From Siphonodentalium dalli (lineage: Eukaryota > Mollusca > Scaphopoda > Gadilida > Siphonodentaliidae): a stretch of 64,000 bases of DNA. A program made the position numbers and the translations under genes. The stretch covers positions 51,528,073 to 51,592,072 of the forward strand of contig CP136064.1 in the NCBI GenBank assembly GCA_032622095.1. Direction: 5' to 3'. Positions 39,069-49,730 of the stretch are shown one piece after another. How positions within the stretch are numbered: position 1 is the stretch's first letter; every line of letters begins with the position of its first letter. The notes beneath the pieces are model-generated. The model had not been told where the DNA came from, searched no databases, and was given only the letters and a program-made list of their open reading frames with translations.

Positions 39069-39282
39069 GCGATCAAAATGACGAGCTACAATACTAATAT
39101 GTCTTATGTGTGCTTAACAGTATTTCCTCAGTCACTTTTAAATCAAGTTCTTATTGTGAGATTTGCTTAACCTGGGTAACCTGGGTCACAATTCTCTCAA
39201 AACCTGGGTAACTTTATCACAATTTCAGGAACCTGGATAACTTTATCACAGAAAACCGATGAGAGTGACCTATTCAGCCTTT
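38680..39282. mobile_element. Iteron MITE (GCTGAATAGGTC family) with duplicated left end
   Basis: The left end GCTGAATAGGTCAC at 38680 is preceded by TTTCTGCG. The right end GTGACCTATTCAGCC near 39282 is followed by the same TTTCTGCG, an 8-bp target duplication as made by hAT-type transposases. Each arm carries 18-bp iterons GATAAAGTTACCCAGGTT, two or three per arm, inverted in the right arm. The left end is present twice because of the 281-bp tandem duplication. No coding capacity. Confidence 0.8.
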
Positions 39283-39924
39283 CTGCGCGTGCCACACCTT
39301 CGTCTGAAAAATTTGGTGTATTTTTATACGAAATGCAGCATATCTGTAACGACATTGACCTTACGGTTGACCTTTACCATGCATTGCAAATGTGGGAGTA
39401 ATTTGTTTATCGGTGCATGTTTACGCGAAAAAAATCGGTGAGTTATGTAAATTTTAAGCCACAACAACTTGCCATGTTATCGGGTGATCCGGCGAACTAC
39501 AATGAACCAATGTAATATATCGACATCCTTAAGAAGGTATCGGACCGTATAACATTCAATAAACATATGGGTGCCATACATGTTCCCCGTGGGTATGTCA
39601 CTAACATAATATGCTGTACGAGACGCCAACATGTTTTGGTTGTGCCCGAGGACATGTAGACTATATATCGATCTATAAAATGATCGGCCCAGTGTCAATT
39701 AGTGCTAATGTCAATGAGAAAAAGGACAGTTAGTTTGCAAACTAATGGGGAAATAATGTGTTTGTCGCATTATATGCAATGGATCTCATGAGAGTATATG
39801 ATGCAGATACTAAAGATGCTATCATCAAATTGGTATCATGATAATTTGGAGGTTCCGAAGGCCTAACACTCGATCATTTTAAGTTACTCCTTTCTTAGTA
39901 AATATATAATCTTCCATCAGTTAT
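39283..39924. other. Unannotated spacer
   Basis: No gene or element was recognised. Confidence 0.4.
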
Positions 39925-40113
39925 AAAAGTATACATTTGAATGGTCTATTATTTATATGCAGGGATGTAACATACGCAAGTAATATAAACAAGATGCGTC
40001 TTATTTACTGGAGGGAAATGCTCTGAGTTCAACAAACGACCTATGTTGCACTTATTATCTGACCATTTCCTAAGGGAACTATACTCATCAATGAGTATTT
40101 AATATAGAAAGCG
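39925..40113. repeat. Dispersed repeat, inverted partner of 32075-32265
   Basis: The reverse complement shares TAACGCTTT, TAAATACTCATTGA and ATGTATACTTTTATAACTGA blocks with 32075-32265. The middle differs (this copy carries an unrelated segment of similar length). Confidence 0.65.
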
Positions 40114-40373
40114 TTAAGACATCAATATGTTCAAAGACGCCTAGCAATTATATTATTTCTCACGGACATCTGCGTCAGATATACATGCACTGAGTGTAAC
40201 TATCACACCCATCGAAAAAGATAAATATGGAAATATTTCAGACAAGGATACCTACCTCTCCAATGTAATATATGTCGAAGTTTCTTTAAATCAGTCACTA
40301 ATAATGCCGAATATTCATGTAGCCAAACATTTAACCCATGCAAACGGTTATTTGCGATAAGCAAACTACAAAT

Positions 40374-40835
40374 GTGACCCGCCATATCAAATCCAGTCGG
40401 AAGTCGGGATTTTTTTTTACCCTGTGCTAATGCATTCTCTTATATATGCGAGTCGACCATAGGTCGCCTCGCATATATAAGAGAATGCATTGGCCTAACA
40501 ATTTTTTATCATGTTTTTCAAATAAATGTTTCTTACAATTTTTAGGACATAAAATAAAAAAAAACATCCATTACCCTGCAGGGAGCCCCACACATATATA
40601 GAAGCACCTAGAAGAGTGTCGTCTGATCATGTTTGTCTGGGGCTCTGTTTGGGTGAAATTATAAAATTGTTAAAGAATACAAGAACAAATTATTAAAATT
40701 GTAAAAAATTGTTAGGCCAATGCATTCTCTTATATATGCGAGGCGACCTATGGTCGACTCGCATATATAAGAGAATGCATTGGCACAGGGTAAAAAAAAT
40801 CCCGACTTCCGACTGGATTTGATATGGCGGGTCAC
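40374..40835. mobile_element. GTGACCCGCC foldback MITE, copy 3 (full length, 462 bp)
   Basis: Both termini (GTGACCCGCC and GGCGGGTCAC) are intact, flanked by AAAT on both sides. Two subterminal foldback hairpins lie at about 40427-40494 and 40716-40784, each a nearly perfect 68-bp inverted repeat. The AT-rich core contains CCTGCAGGGAGCCCCACACA and TCATGTTTGTCTGGGGCTC. No transposase. Confidence 0.9.
40427..40494. repeat. 68-bp foldback hairpin, type example
   Basis: GCTAATGCATTCTCTTATAT continues through TATGCGAGTCGACCATAGG to the complementary arm ending GAATGCATTGGC. Stem is about 27 bp with a loop that is itself palindromic (GACC-ATA-GGTC). The same hairpin occurs at both ends of the GTGACCCGCC MITEs and inside the TTAA element at 43105-43427. 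Confidence 0.9.
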
Positions 40836-41469
40836 AAATGCTGTCGCTACATGGTGTAGATACATGCCTGGTATTTATAATGGTATTATTATGCATGCAC
40901 ATATTAATTGCTATTTATGTCAAGCCCCTTAATTAAAGTCCATATAACACATATCACATGTGAAATTACACGGATTGACGGAATCCAAGATGCGCTGCCC
41001 GAAGTCTCTACCACATCCCATTTCCCCATTCATTTAGAAGTTGTCAATGTTTTTGGCAGAGACGGTATGCAATCAAGACATTGAATAGCATAAATTCTGC
41101 TTATCGTATATTCACAATCAATATGCGTCTTAGATAATTCTAACATCCCCAAAACTATTGATGTCGAACGGACATATTAACTTGTTGATTAGTACGTCCA
41201 TCTTACCACATCCTTGCCTTAATTGGTGGTTTCGTATGCACGTCCATACCGGGAGAACAGCAATCATACATCACTTAGAAATATTCGATCAAATATCTGA
41301 CAAGTGGATTTCAATCTGACAAAAAATCGTAACGCGAGCATGTCAGAATTCACCCGCAGGGTCGTGCAACGTTTCATTTTCTCGATTGTTAGGCTGAATA
41401 ACACATTTCTTAATTTCTAAATGAACTGGTGAATGTCAGGATTTCAATTTTCATATACACTATAAGATG
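40836..41469. other. Unannotated spacer
   Basis: No gene or element was recognised. Confidence 0.4.
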
Positions 41470-41727
41470 TTGAGATGTGTAGAGAGCGGGTAGAGGAAGA
41501 TATAGAGAGTTGGAGATATAAACAGGATGAGAGCGATAAATATGGAATGAAAAAAAGGAAGAGGAAAATGAAAAGATCTAGAGACAGAAAGAGGTAAAAA
41601 TGCAGATGTGGGGAGGACACAACAGTTAGAGGAAGAGAAAGTGAGACAAATACTGAGAGTTATAGCGAGAGGGAGAGAGAGAGAGGGGGGGGTATGGGAA
41701 ATGGGACTTGAGAAGAGGGGCATCTAT
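41470..41727. repeat. Polypurine (GA-rich) low-complexity tract
   Basis: About 258 bp strongly biased to A and G on the plus strand, with a pure GA run ending in nine G residues near 41680-41693. The 87-codon minus frame across it (serine/proline/leucine rich) is a by-product of the composition. Confidence 0.9.
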
Positions 41728-41755
41728 CCATCAGAGGACTACCGATAGCACATAT

Positions 41756-42210
41756 GTGACCCGCCATATCAAATCCAGTCGTAAGTCGGGATTTTTTTTA
41801 CCGTGTGCCAATGCATTCTCTTATATATGCGAGTCGACCATAGGTCGCCTCGCATATATAAGAGAATGCATTGGCCTAACAATTATCATTTTTTTTAAAT
41901 AAATGTTTCTTAAAATTTTAGGACATAAAATAAAAAAACATCCATTACCCTGCAGGGAGCCCCACACATATATAGAAGCATATAGAAGAGTGTCGTCTGC
42001 TCATGTTTGTCTGGGGCTCTGGATGGGTGAAATTATAAAATTGTTAAAGAATACAAGAACAAATTATTAAAATTGTAAAAAATTGTTAGGCCAATGCATT
42101 CTCTTATATATGCGAGGCGACCTATGGTCGACTCGCATATATAAGAGAATGCATTGGCACAGGGTAAAACAAAATCCCGACTTACGACTGGATTTGATAT
42201 GGCGGGTCAC
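41756..42210. mobile_element. GTGACCCGCC foldback MITE, copy 4 (full length, 455 bp)
   Basis: Same structure as the copy at 40374, with both termini, two hairpins and the same core orientation. Flanked by ATAT on both sides. It lies directly beside the polypurine tract. Confidence 0.92.
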
Positions 42211-43104
42211 ATATAGCACATAGAAAGGATGGCAGTGTTTAAGGGATATGCATGCACTGCAATACTTGAATACCTTTATGAGTGTATACTATAATTATTT
42301 CATGAGTGACTCGCAGTGGAAATATAAAAATATATATTTCCACTCTAGCTTAAAGTTGGTAAATTATGCAGCATTTTCACTTATAATAGCACAACATATT
42401 AAACAATACCCATAACCGATCAGCTGATAAGTAAGCAAACCGCTTTCGAGTAATAATAATGTACATATTGTAAATCGTTTTCTCCATACCTGTATTTAAT
42501 ATGAATCGTACGTGACCCGTAGTGGAGCAACCACAAATGATGTGCCTCAAATTTGCCTTTTTTCGGCGACATAACGCTAAGAATAATTTATGTAACATCA
42601 TGCAGCGGTCACGACGGAGACGACATGCCAAATTGACAAGACGTGTCGTGGATTGTAAAATCTTGTCTGGATTATCGTCATGACTTCTTCATTTTTCGTT
42701 TTCATTAAGCTGACCAACGAAATTGGTCTAAATGAAATTAATACACGTTAAATCCAATTCCGCGTTTAATTGCAATCTCCACACGGTTGTTGCTAACCGG
42801 AAGTCACGTGTCAATTTCTCCAAAATCTATACCCGCGATCTTGAAAAATCACTGATGGATATAGAAAAAATTATACGACGTCATTCACCTGCCTTAGGTA
42901 TAAGCACCCTTGGTGGTTGCTATAAGGTGATGAGGATAAAGAAATGAATTGATGACGTCAATAACAAAATGATATATTTACTGTCGCTCTAGACACTAAA
43001 TACGATATCTACGTTGCGGCAATTTCCCACTATTTAATGGGGAAAGCATATCATAAAATGCATTATGCAATACATATACCGTACAATAAAACATTGGTAC
43101 TATA
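42211..43104. other. Unannotated spacer
   Basis: No gene or element was recognised; a plus frame of 71 codons at 42732-42947 has no recognisable features. Confidence 0.4.
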
Positions 43105-43427
43105 TTAACCCTTTACCCAACAGAACGGCCATGTGCCAATGCATTCTCTTATATATGCGAGTCGACCATAGGTCGCCTCGCATATATAAGAGAATGCATT
43201 GGCTTAACACATTATGGTCGACTCGCATATATAAGAGAATGCATTGGCACAGGGCATAACTGTAACTATCACAATGTGGTCAAGGAGCCGGTTCCAATGA
43301 TATCCATATTTGTATGGTTCTATTGAGACAGACCGAAGATATTTTAGGCTGTTGAAGCTTTATTTGGCCGGTCGCATATATAAGAGAATGCATTGGCACA
43401 GGGCCGTTCTGTTGGGTAAAGGGTTAA
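43105..43427. mobile_element. piggyBac-like TTAA MITE carrying the foldback hairpin
   Basis: TTAACCCTTTACCCAACAGA at 43105 is matched by the perfect inverted end TCTGTTGGGTAAAGGGTTAA ending at 43427; the shared inverted segment includes ACGGCC. A TTAA target and CCC tips are the hallmark of piggyBac-type elements. Directly inside both ends are copies of the hairpin sequence otherwise found in the GTGACCCGCC MITE (43136-43203, 43212-43251, 43371-43402). No transposase. Confidence 0.85.
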
Positions 43428-43761
43428 TTTAGATACGCTTGTGTCGTGATTGAAGCTGATTAGAAGCAACTGTAAGTTCTTAGTTGTCTGGTTATCAGAA
43501 ACTTGCCTTTTGGTATATTGAATAAATTTATGTCAAGTATCAGATGGGGGTAATCAATCGCGAAGAGGCCATATGACATCTGAAAACAAGAAGTCATGCA
43601 TGTTCAGTGATGGTGCCACGGTTCACGATGTCATGCATAGGCTAAATTGGCCAATATACATTATTAGGTATATATGTTAAAAAGATGTGTAATAGTAAGA
43701 ACAATTACAACAGCCTACATTGTGCAATCACCGAGTGCCATCGATGTTTTATAAATTTCGC

Positions 43762-43818
43762 AATAAAGAGCGTTTAGAGTGGAAATCTTAGATTACAATA
43801 AAACAATAAAGAGCGCCC
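43762..43818 (+). promoter_or_regulatory. Paired GAGCG module 3 (43-bp spacing)
   Basis: CAATAAAGAGCGTTT (core 43766) and CAATAAAGAGCGCCC (core 43809). The CCTGATAT core is not preserved here. Function unknown. Confidence 0.55.
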
Positions 43819-44162
43819 ACACCAATTAAGGAATGATGCAGTGGTCACGTTTTTCGTCTGGTATTTGTTATTTTATTGAAGTATGGGGTTTTCTAGTGAT
43901 CTTGTTCGGGACTATTCCACAGAAAATATAGTAAATTGTCCCAAAGCGGCATATAAAGTTTAATTGGCAAAACATCCGTATGTGGACAGTAGGCCTATGC
44001 ATACATATTACATATACATATATGTATGTTCCTGTCCGAGATTATAGTCCAAGCAATTGTTTGTTTTTATTGATTTATAACACCAAAGCAAATTGGTATA
44101 TTTTTGGATTAGTTACATGCGGGCTATATATGATAAGGAATTGTCCGTTTTCTACAGTAGAA

Positions 44163-44220
44163 TAATAAAGAGCGTTCGCTGTTAGATTTATTCTTGTATA
44201 TTAAAAATAAAGAGCGCTTG
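44163..44220 (+). promoter_or_regulatory. Paired GAGCG module 2 (42-bp spacing)
   Basis: AATAAAGAGCGTTCG (core 44168) and AATAAAGAGCGCTTG (core 44210), 42 bp apart. The segment before the second motif (ATTCTTGTATATTA) is a worn version of ATTCCTGATATGGTA. Both motifs contain AATAAA. Confidence 0.6.
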
Positions 44221-44452
44221 TGTGTAAAGTTAAAAACTCCCAATACAATTGTCTTTTCGGCAGGCCCAAGTTTTTCAGAATCTATAGACATCGTATTAGT
44301 TACGCACTGCGTGTACAGATCGACATCATCTTATCCACACAACGTGAAAATCGAGCAAATCGAATTCAGCAAACGTAATAGTAGTGTGTATTGACCAAAG
44401 TCACGACTGACTTTTTCATTGAACGTTTTTGCAAACAAATAAACCAATGGCA

Positions 44453-44470
44453 AAAATAAAGAGCGTTCAT
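44453..44470 (+). other. Solitary GAGCG motif
   Basis: AAAATAAAGAGCGTTCATCG matches the first half of the paired module, but no clear second half lies 42 bp downstream. It is the third such motif cluster within 700 bp. Confidence 0.4.
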
Positions 44471-46410
44471 CGCTGTTTTGTGCAGAAAGTTGAAAACATC
44501 TGAAGATTTCACATCGACCTATATACGTATATGCATGTTGATCACACGCCGACACATGACATAAACAAGTATATTTGCTAGCTTTGATTCGAGAAATGAC
44601 GAGTATTTTATGTCAGTTAGCGAGAGCAGTGATTCGATTAAAAGTATAGAGCTGTTTACTTACCCAACACGTGCGTCGGCTTCTACGGTATAGATCCACT
44701 GATCAGAATATTCGATAGGATATTATATGGTGTGGGAGTCGCTTGCGTTCGGCCAACTTATGCAACAGATCATTTTCCACTGACATTCATGGTATCGTTT
44801 TAGGCGCACCCCTTCGCCATGTCGCGGATATTCAATAACGAACCACTATCCCGAATGTTTTAATTGTTCGTTCGTCCGGATGTGGTCAGATAGGCCTCAC
44901 AGTCGGAGATCACCCATGTTGTTTGTCCGTCATAGTGCGCAGCTCCGACTGTTTAAAGTGACTAACACAGGAATGACTCACATATGACAAATACCTAAGA
45001 ATTTGTTTGTCTCTATTTTATATCTATGTAGTCGATATTGATAATTGATTCGGACCCGTTGCATTTCTTTCTCTGTATAGCGATGATTATTTAAGCGACT
45101 TTAGTGTGCATATTTGTCGGTTGAGTGCTTACTTCAAATTAAAGTAATTGTATTGTTACTCGTAACGCACGTGGCGTATAAATGATGTTTGTACATGTGT
45201 TAAGATGTTGATAGCAAGCAAATGTGCATGGGATTCCCAGTGTTCAGAAGGACATTTGGTGGCTCAGCTTCTAAGGTGCATGGCGATTTAGACAAACGCA
45301 AACATCCTAACTATATACCGATAAAGCTACAGTAGTTGGAATCCAGGTTTGTGATCAGCGCACAGGGAATGTAAACCGATTCGTGTACCTGGACAAGTTA
45401 GTCTTGCTAAGTTCTACCCCCCTCTGTTTCCCTAATTGCTATGCCTTTACCACAGTATACAGTAGTGTCAAGCAAATAAGAAAATTCCATTAACACTCAT
45501 TGGGCTGGAACTATAATTGGTACCTCAAGCTCTCAATCAACTATTGGAATTTTTCCAACCTGACACCCAGGGCTATTGTTGGAAATGTTTCAGATGATGG
45601 CCATTTCAGTCCAAACATTAAACAAAAAATCAGCTACATTCGAGGGATTAATTTTGCTAAAATAAAGTAAAATAAATAAATCCATTAACACGATCTTACC
45701 TGCTAGGACTGTACCTGATTGATATACATCACCTTCTTGCAGATATGGAGAAACTTTTATATATGAGAAGACGCGGCAAGAAATGGGCCCGAACAATGTC
45801 TTTGTGCTGGACCTTCGATTTCATTGGCTAGAAAATAGGTCGCGTGCTCTACTCCATGTGTATACTTTGACCGAAACTGTTACCAAGAACTATCCAGGAC
45901 GGATCACAAGGAAATAGTTCCTGTCCAGATAGATGAAGCGCATGCGTGCCAGAAAAAGAGAATCCAAAATCTAACAGAACCGCCACCAGACAACAAGTAG
46001 AAACGTCTTTTCTTGACGAAGACCAACATAGAACACAAAGCGATTACCTTCGTGACGTCAAGAGTGTGAACGAGCGCCAGTATAATATCGGCAACTGACT
46101 CATGGATCTAACCGCAAAAATGTAACTCTCTTCTCTATATCAACATTTCAGCCTTGCACGATACACGCATGTCTATACGCGACTTATTGTTAAAGGCACG
46201 TGCGGCCTTAATTGTCGAAAATATTCATATTTGTTCCAAACACCGTAAACAGAAAAACATTAAAACGCATACAGTTCCGTTCATATATACCATGACCATC
46301 GCGTAAACAGCATGTTATCATAAAGATTTACTATATTTTACCTAAGCAAGAGCCTGATTGTGTTACAGAAGAAAGCACAATGCTGCTGGCTAATCACACA
46401 CAAATGACAG
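44471..46410. other. Long spacer without a recognised gene
   Basis: No gene, RNA or paired repeat was recognised. Confidence 0.4.
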
Positions 46411-46466
46411 AAACGCTCTTTATTCGTTCCATATCAGGAATTCAACAACAAAGAACGCTCTTTATG
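46411..46466 (-). promoter_or_regulatory. Paired GAGCG module 4 (42-bp spacing, minus strand)
   Basis: On the minus strand CATAAAGAGCGTTC (inverted core 46456-46462) is followed by GAATAAAGAGCGTTTC (inverted core 46414-46420), 42 bp on. ATTCCTGATATGGAACG lies just before the second motif, as in module 1. About 65 bp downstream on the minus strand there is a splice-donor-like TTAGGTAAAA, which may be chance. Confidence 0.6.
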
Positions 46467-48460
46467 TTTACCATCATAATATAAACAAACACCAGAAAAG
46501 TAACTTTTTATGCTGTTGTTTACATAACAATGGTCAAACATATGACCATAACATACTGTTTTTGCGATATTTCTTATTTGTATACGGACAAAGCCTATCT
46601 ACATTTTGATGTTCTTTCTGTTTGCGGCGGTTTTTGACGGGTGGAAATATTTTCACAGGATACCCACCTCCAAGGCCAACCGTACCTTTAATCGCAATAT
46701 CAGCATATTACTGGAGGCTATACTGGGGCTCCTGTCTTTTGAAATTATAACATTTTTCCTCGTAGATTTTGGTGAGTAATCCTTGGTGGAATTTCCGCAC
46801 ATCCTCTCCTCGGCAATTAATCGTATTAGTATAATTTGAATGTGTATAAGTTCTTTTACCGTTTCACCACATAAATGATTTATTATTCACTATTCAAATG
46901 TGCATGACCAACATGATGGAGGAACAATTCTGTCCCAGACCGAGGTGCATTCTGCGTGTCTGAAAATGTTGCACCAAATGCGCAGTTTCTCAAAGTAAGA
47001 ATGCTTGTTATAGACGAGATACAGTATGTTCCAATTGCTCCGGTACTCATTCTGGATTGATCGATCGAATGAACCGATCTAAATCTGGGAAATGAATGGG
47101 AAAAGTCCTCAGAACCTCATTTTATGTGGACACCTTCATTAACTCAGCCGACCAAACACATCATAAAATATGAAGATCTTGATGTGCACCGGGTACATGC
47201 TTGGTGTCAAACGGTGCAACAATTTTCTGATATATATTTTTCATGTAAACTCTTTATAGAGTATGTGATCATTGAATGCTGAACATTGAAATGGGAGTCA
47301 AGTCATTACTTGACTCAGGATCGGTTTGTTCCAGCTCAGTAACCATACATGCGCAGTGGTCATATCTACGACAGTGCCACCTGTTCTCCGAGAACAAAGC
47401 AACTCGAAAAAAGAACTCGACGGTAATAAGTACATATACATAAAACAATATCATACCATTCTAGATGCAGGTTATACGCGCGAACGTATTTAAAAAATTA
47501 AAGTTCTTACATTCACGTAATGACTATAAAATATTTATGCAGTAATACAACATGCATACTTCAAAAAGACTTGAAGAGTTAATGTCAATTATTGGTGTAT
47601 AGGAGTGGCGTAGTTATCGCTTGCAAACATGGGCCATTAATCCTTTGTGGTCCTCGGGCTTGGGTTACGGACACGTGCTCGGTGCAGTCTTGTGCTCACA
47701 AAGTGCAGTGGGTGATGACTATATTCATTTTCACAGTGTGCTGGTTGTGAAAGGAACAGTAACCGCAAAACAGCGGCGCATATGGAGGATAGGTAGGACT
47801 GTGTCAGCTGCCATTTGCCATTCTATTTTAGATAAAAACAATCTATACATGGTTGATGTAGAAACTATTTCCGGTGTTTACTGACTAGGGCTAATCCCGC
47901 GGCACAGCGATGTCGGTGGCACGTCCTTTTCGCAATTTATTTGTATGCTCTGTAGCCATTTAAATTTCGCGTGAGACAGGTGGTGACGCTCTATATGGCC
48001 AAACGGTATAGTATTTTTCACCCAGTAGTACAAAGAAAAACACAAGATGGAACACATTAGACAACAATGTCTATAATCTGATTATAGGGATCAGATAGGC
48101 AATCTCATTGCCAATCCCATCATACGTCCAGGGTTACACGTGACCCCCAAGTCCAAGATATGCCATGTGATTCTATAGGCAGGTTGCGAACTAAAGTTCC
48201 CGTTCAAACGGTTAACATCAAGCCCGGGAAACACGTTCCTCGTGGTGTACGTCAAGGTATATATTTTACTGTCCGTATTGACTATACGACAAGTTTAAAA
48301 CTTGTAACATGTATGCCCCAATTGTAAGTTTATACTATAAGTGTATCGGGAAGTATGGCACTGCATGGTATATGTCCTAAATATTGTATTAATTGTTTTG
48401 ATTTTTCTTGCATCCCGAACTAATCATAACAGGTTCGCTATATGCCTCGAAAGACATATA
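46467..48460. other. Long spacer without a recognised gene
   Basis: An 87-codon plus frame at 47621-47884 has no recognisable domain. Nothing else could be supported. Confidence 0.4.
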
Positions 48461-48805
48461 TGACCCGCCATATCAAATCCAGTCGTAAGTCGGGATCTTT
48501 TTACCCTGTGCCAATGCATTCTCTTATATATGCGAGTCGACCATAGGTCGCCTCGCATATATAAGAGAATGCATTGGCCTAACAATTTTTTATCATTTTT
48601 TTTAAATAAATGTTTCTTACAATTGTTAGGATATAAAATAAAAAAAACATCCATTACCCTGCAGGGAGCCCCACACATATATAGAAGCATATAGAAAGTG
48701 TCGTCTGCTTATTCTTCGTTTGTCTTGGGCTCTGTATGGGTGAAATTATAAAATTGTTAAAGAATACAAGAAAAAATATTTAAAATTGTAAAAAATTGTT
48801 AGGCC
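48461..48805. mobile_element. GTGACCCGCC foldback MITE, copy 5 (right end missing)
   Basis: Starts TGACCCGCCATATC, has the left hairpin (about 48510-48578) and the whole core, and stops at TTGTTAGGCC where the second hairpin should begin. Confidence 0.88.
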
Positions 48806-49077
48806 TTCTTCCTCAAACAAACTGTTCAACGAAGACCATTCGAATTTCGACCGAATGTGACATACCGGCCATTTGCATTTACGCATATATCTTGCCATAC
48901 ACTATATATACAAATTTCATATAACTCAGTTGCCTGATTCTGAGTTCCAATGCAACTATTTATCGAACGCGAACTGCAAGTCACTGATAGAAGTCGAACC
49001 ACGAAATTCGTGACGTTTTCGGCAAATTTACAACAATAGGCGGGAACCTGTAGTTCGCAACCTGCCTATTGATTAGC

Positions 49078-49226
49078 AAGCCTTGAAATAGGGTGTCTGT
49101 CATTTGCAGAATGAGGTCCCCATAGGGTGAATTTAGTGACGCTACCCCGCATAGCGGGGTAGCATCACTAAATTCACCCTCTGTGGATCTCATTCTGCAA
49201 ATGAAAGACACCATATTTCAAGGCTT
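49078..49226. mobile_element. Small foldback element (AGAATGAGGTCC hairpin family), copy 1
   Basis: A ~149-bp near-complete palindrome. AAGCCTTGAAATA at the left pairs with TATTTCAAGGCTT at the right, and GGTGAATTTAGTGACGCTAC with the inverted GTAGCATCACTAAATTCACC around a GCATAGC centre. Two further members lie near 57 kb. Confidence 0.85.
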
Positions 49227-49353
49227 GTTGATTAGTGAACACTTACACGTGAAGTCAATGTGCGGAAGGATGTGTATAAATACTACAATTTTGCACGTTA
49301 GAGATATAAGGCCCGCACATATCGATGGCAACTAATGTGGGACAGTCGACATA

Positions 49354-49730
49354 TTATGGAATCCTATTAGGGCCACTTGCTAATGGCGCTTTCGGCGCAC
49401 TTTTTGTCGTTTCCACCGCGCGCCATTAGGGAGTGGACCTAATAGTATGCCTAATGGCGCTTTCGGCGCGCGCCGAAAGCGACAAAAAGTGCGCCATTAG
49501 TAACGCGCCAAAAGCGCCGAAACATGCGCTAATATCGCACATTTTGTCGCTTTCGGCGCGCGCGCCGAAAGCGCCGAAAGCGACAAAAAGTGCACCGAAA
49601 GCGACAAATAGTGCGCCGTAACGGCGCATATTCGGCGCTTTCGGCACGTTACTAATGGCGCACTTTTTGTCGCTTTCGGCGCATCGCGCCGAAAGCGCCA
49701 TTAGCAAGTGGCCCTAATAGGATTCCATAA
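49354..49730. mobile_element. 377-bp CpG-rich palindromic MITE with 45-bp perfect TIRs
   Basis: TTATGGAATCCTATTAGGGC at the left continues perfectly for 45 bp into GCTAATGGCGCTTTCGGCGC and is repeated inverted at the right end (49686-49730). The interior consists of many direct and inverted copies of GGCGCTTTCGGCGC, GCGACAAAAAGTGCGCC and TAATGGCGC. Its CpG density is far above the surrounding AT-rich sequence. It has no gene; the alanine/serine-rich frames at 49426-49707 are products of the repeats. Confidence 0.88.

Noticed and set aside
41460-41723. 87-codon minus frame rich in Ser, Pro and Leu
   Set aside because: Direct consequence of the polypurine tract on the plus strand.
47621-47884. 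87-codon plus frame
   Set aside because: No homology, motif or context; retained only as spacer description.
49426-49707. Alanine/serine-rich frames on both strands
   Set aside because: Produced by the repeated GGCGCTTTCGGCGC blocks of the CpG-rich MITE.
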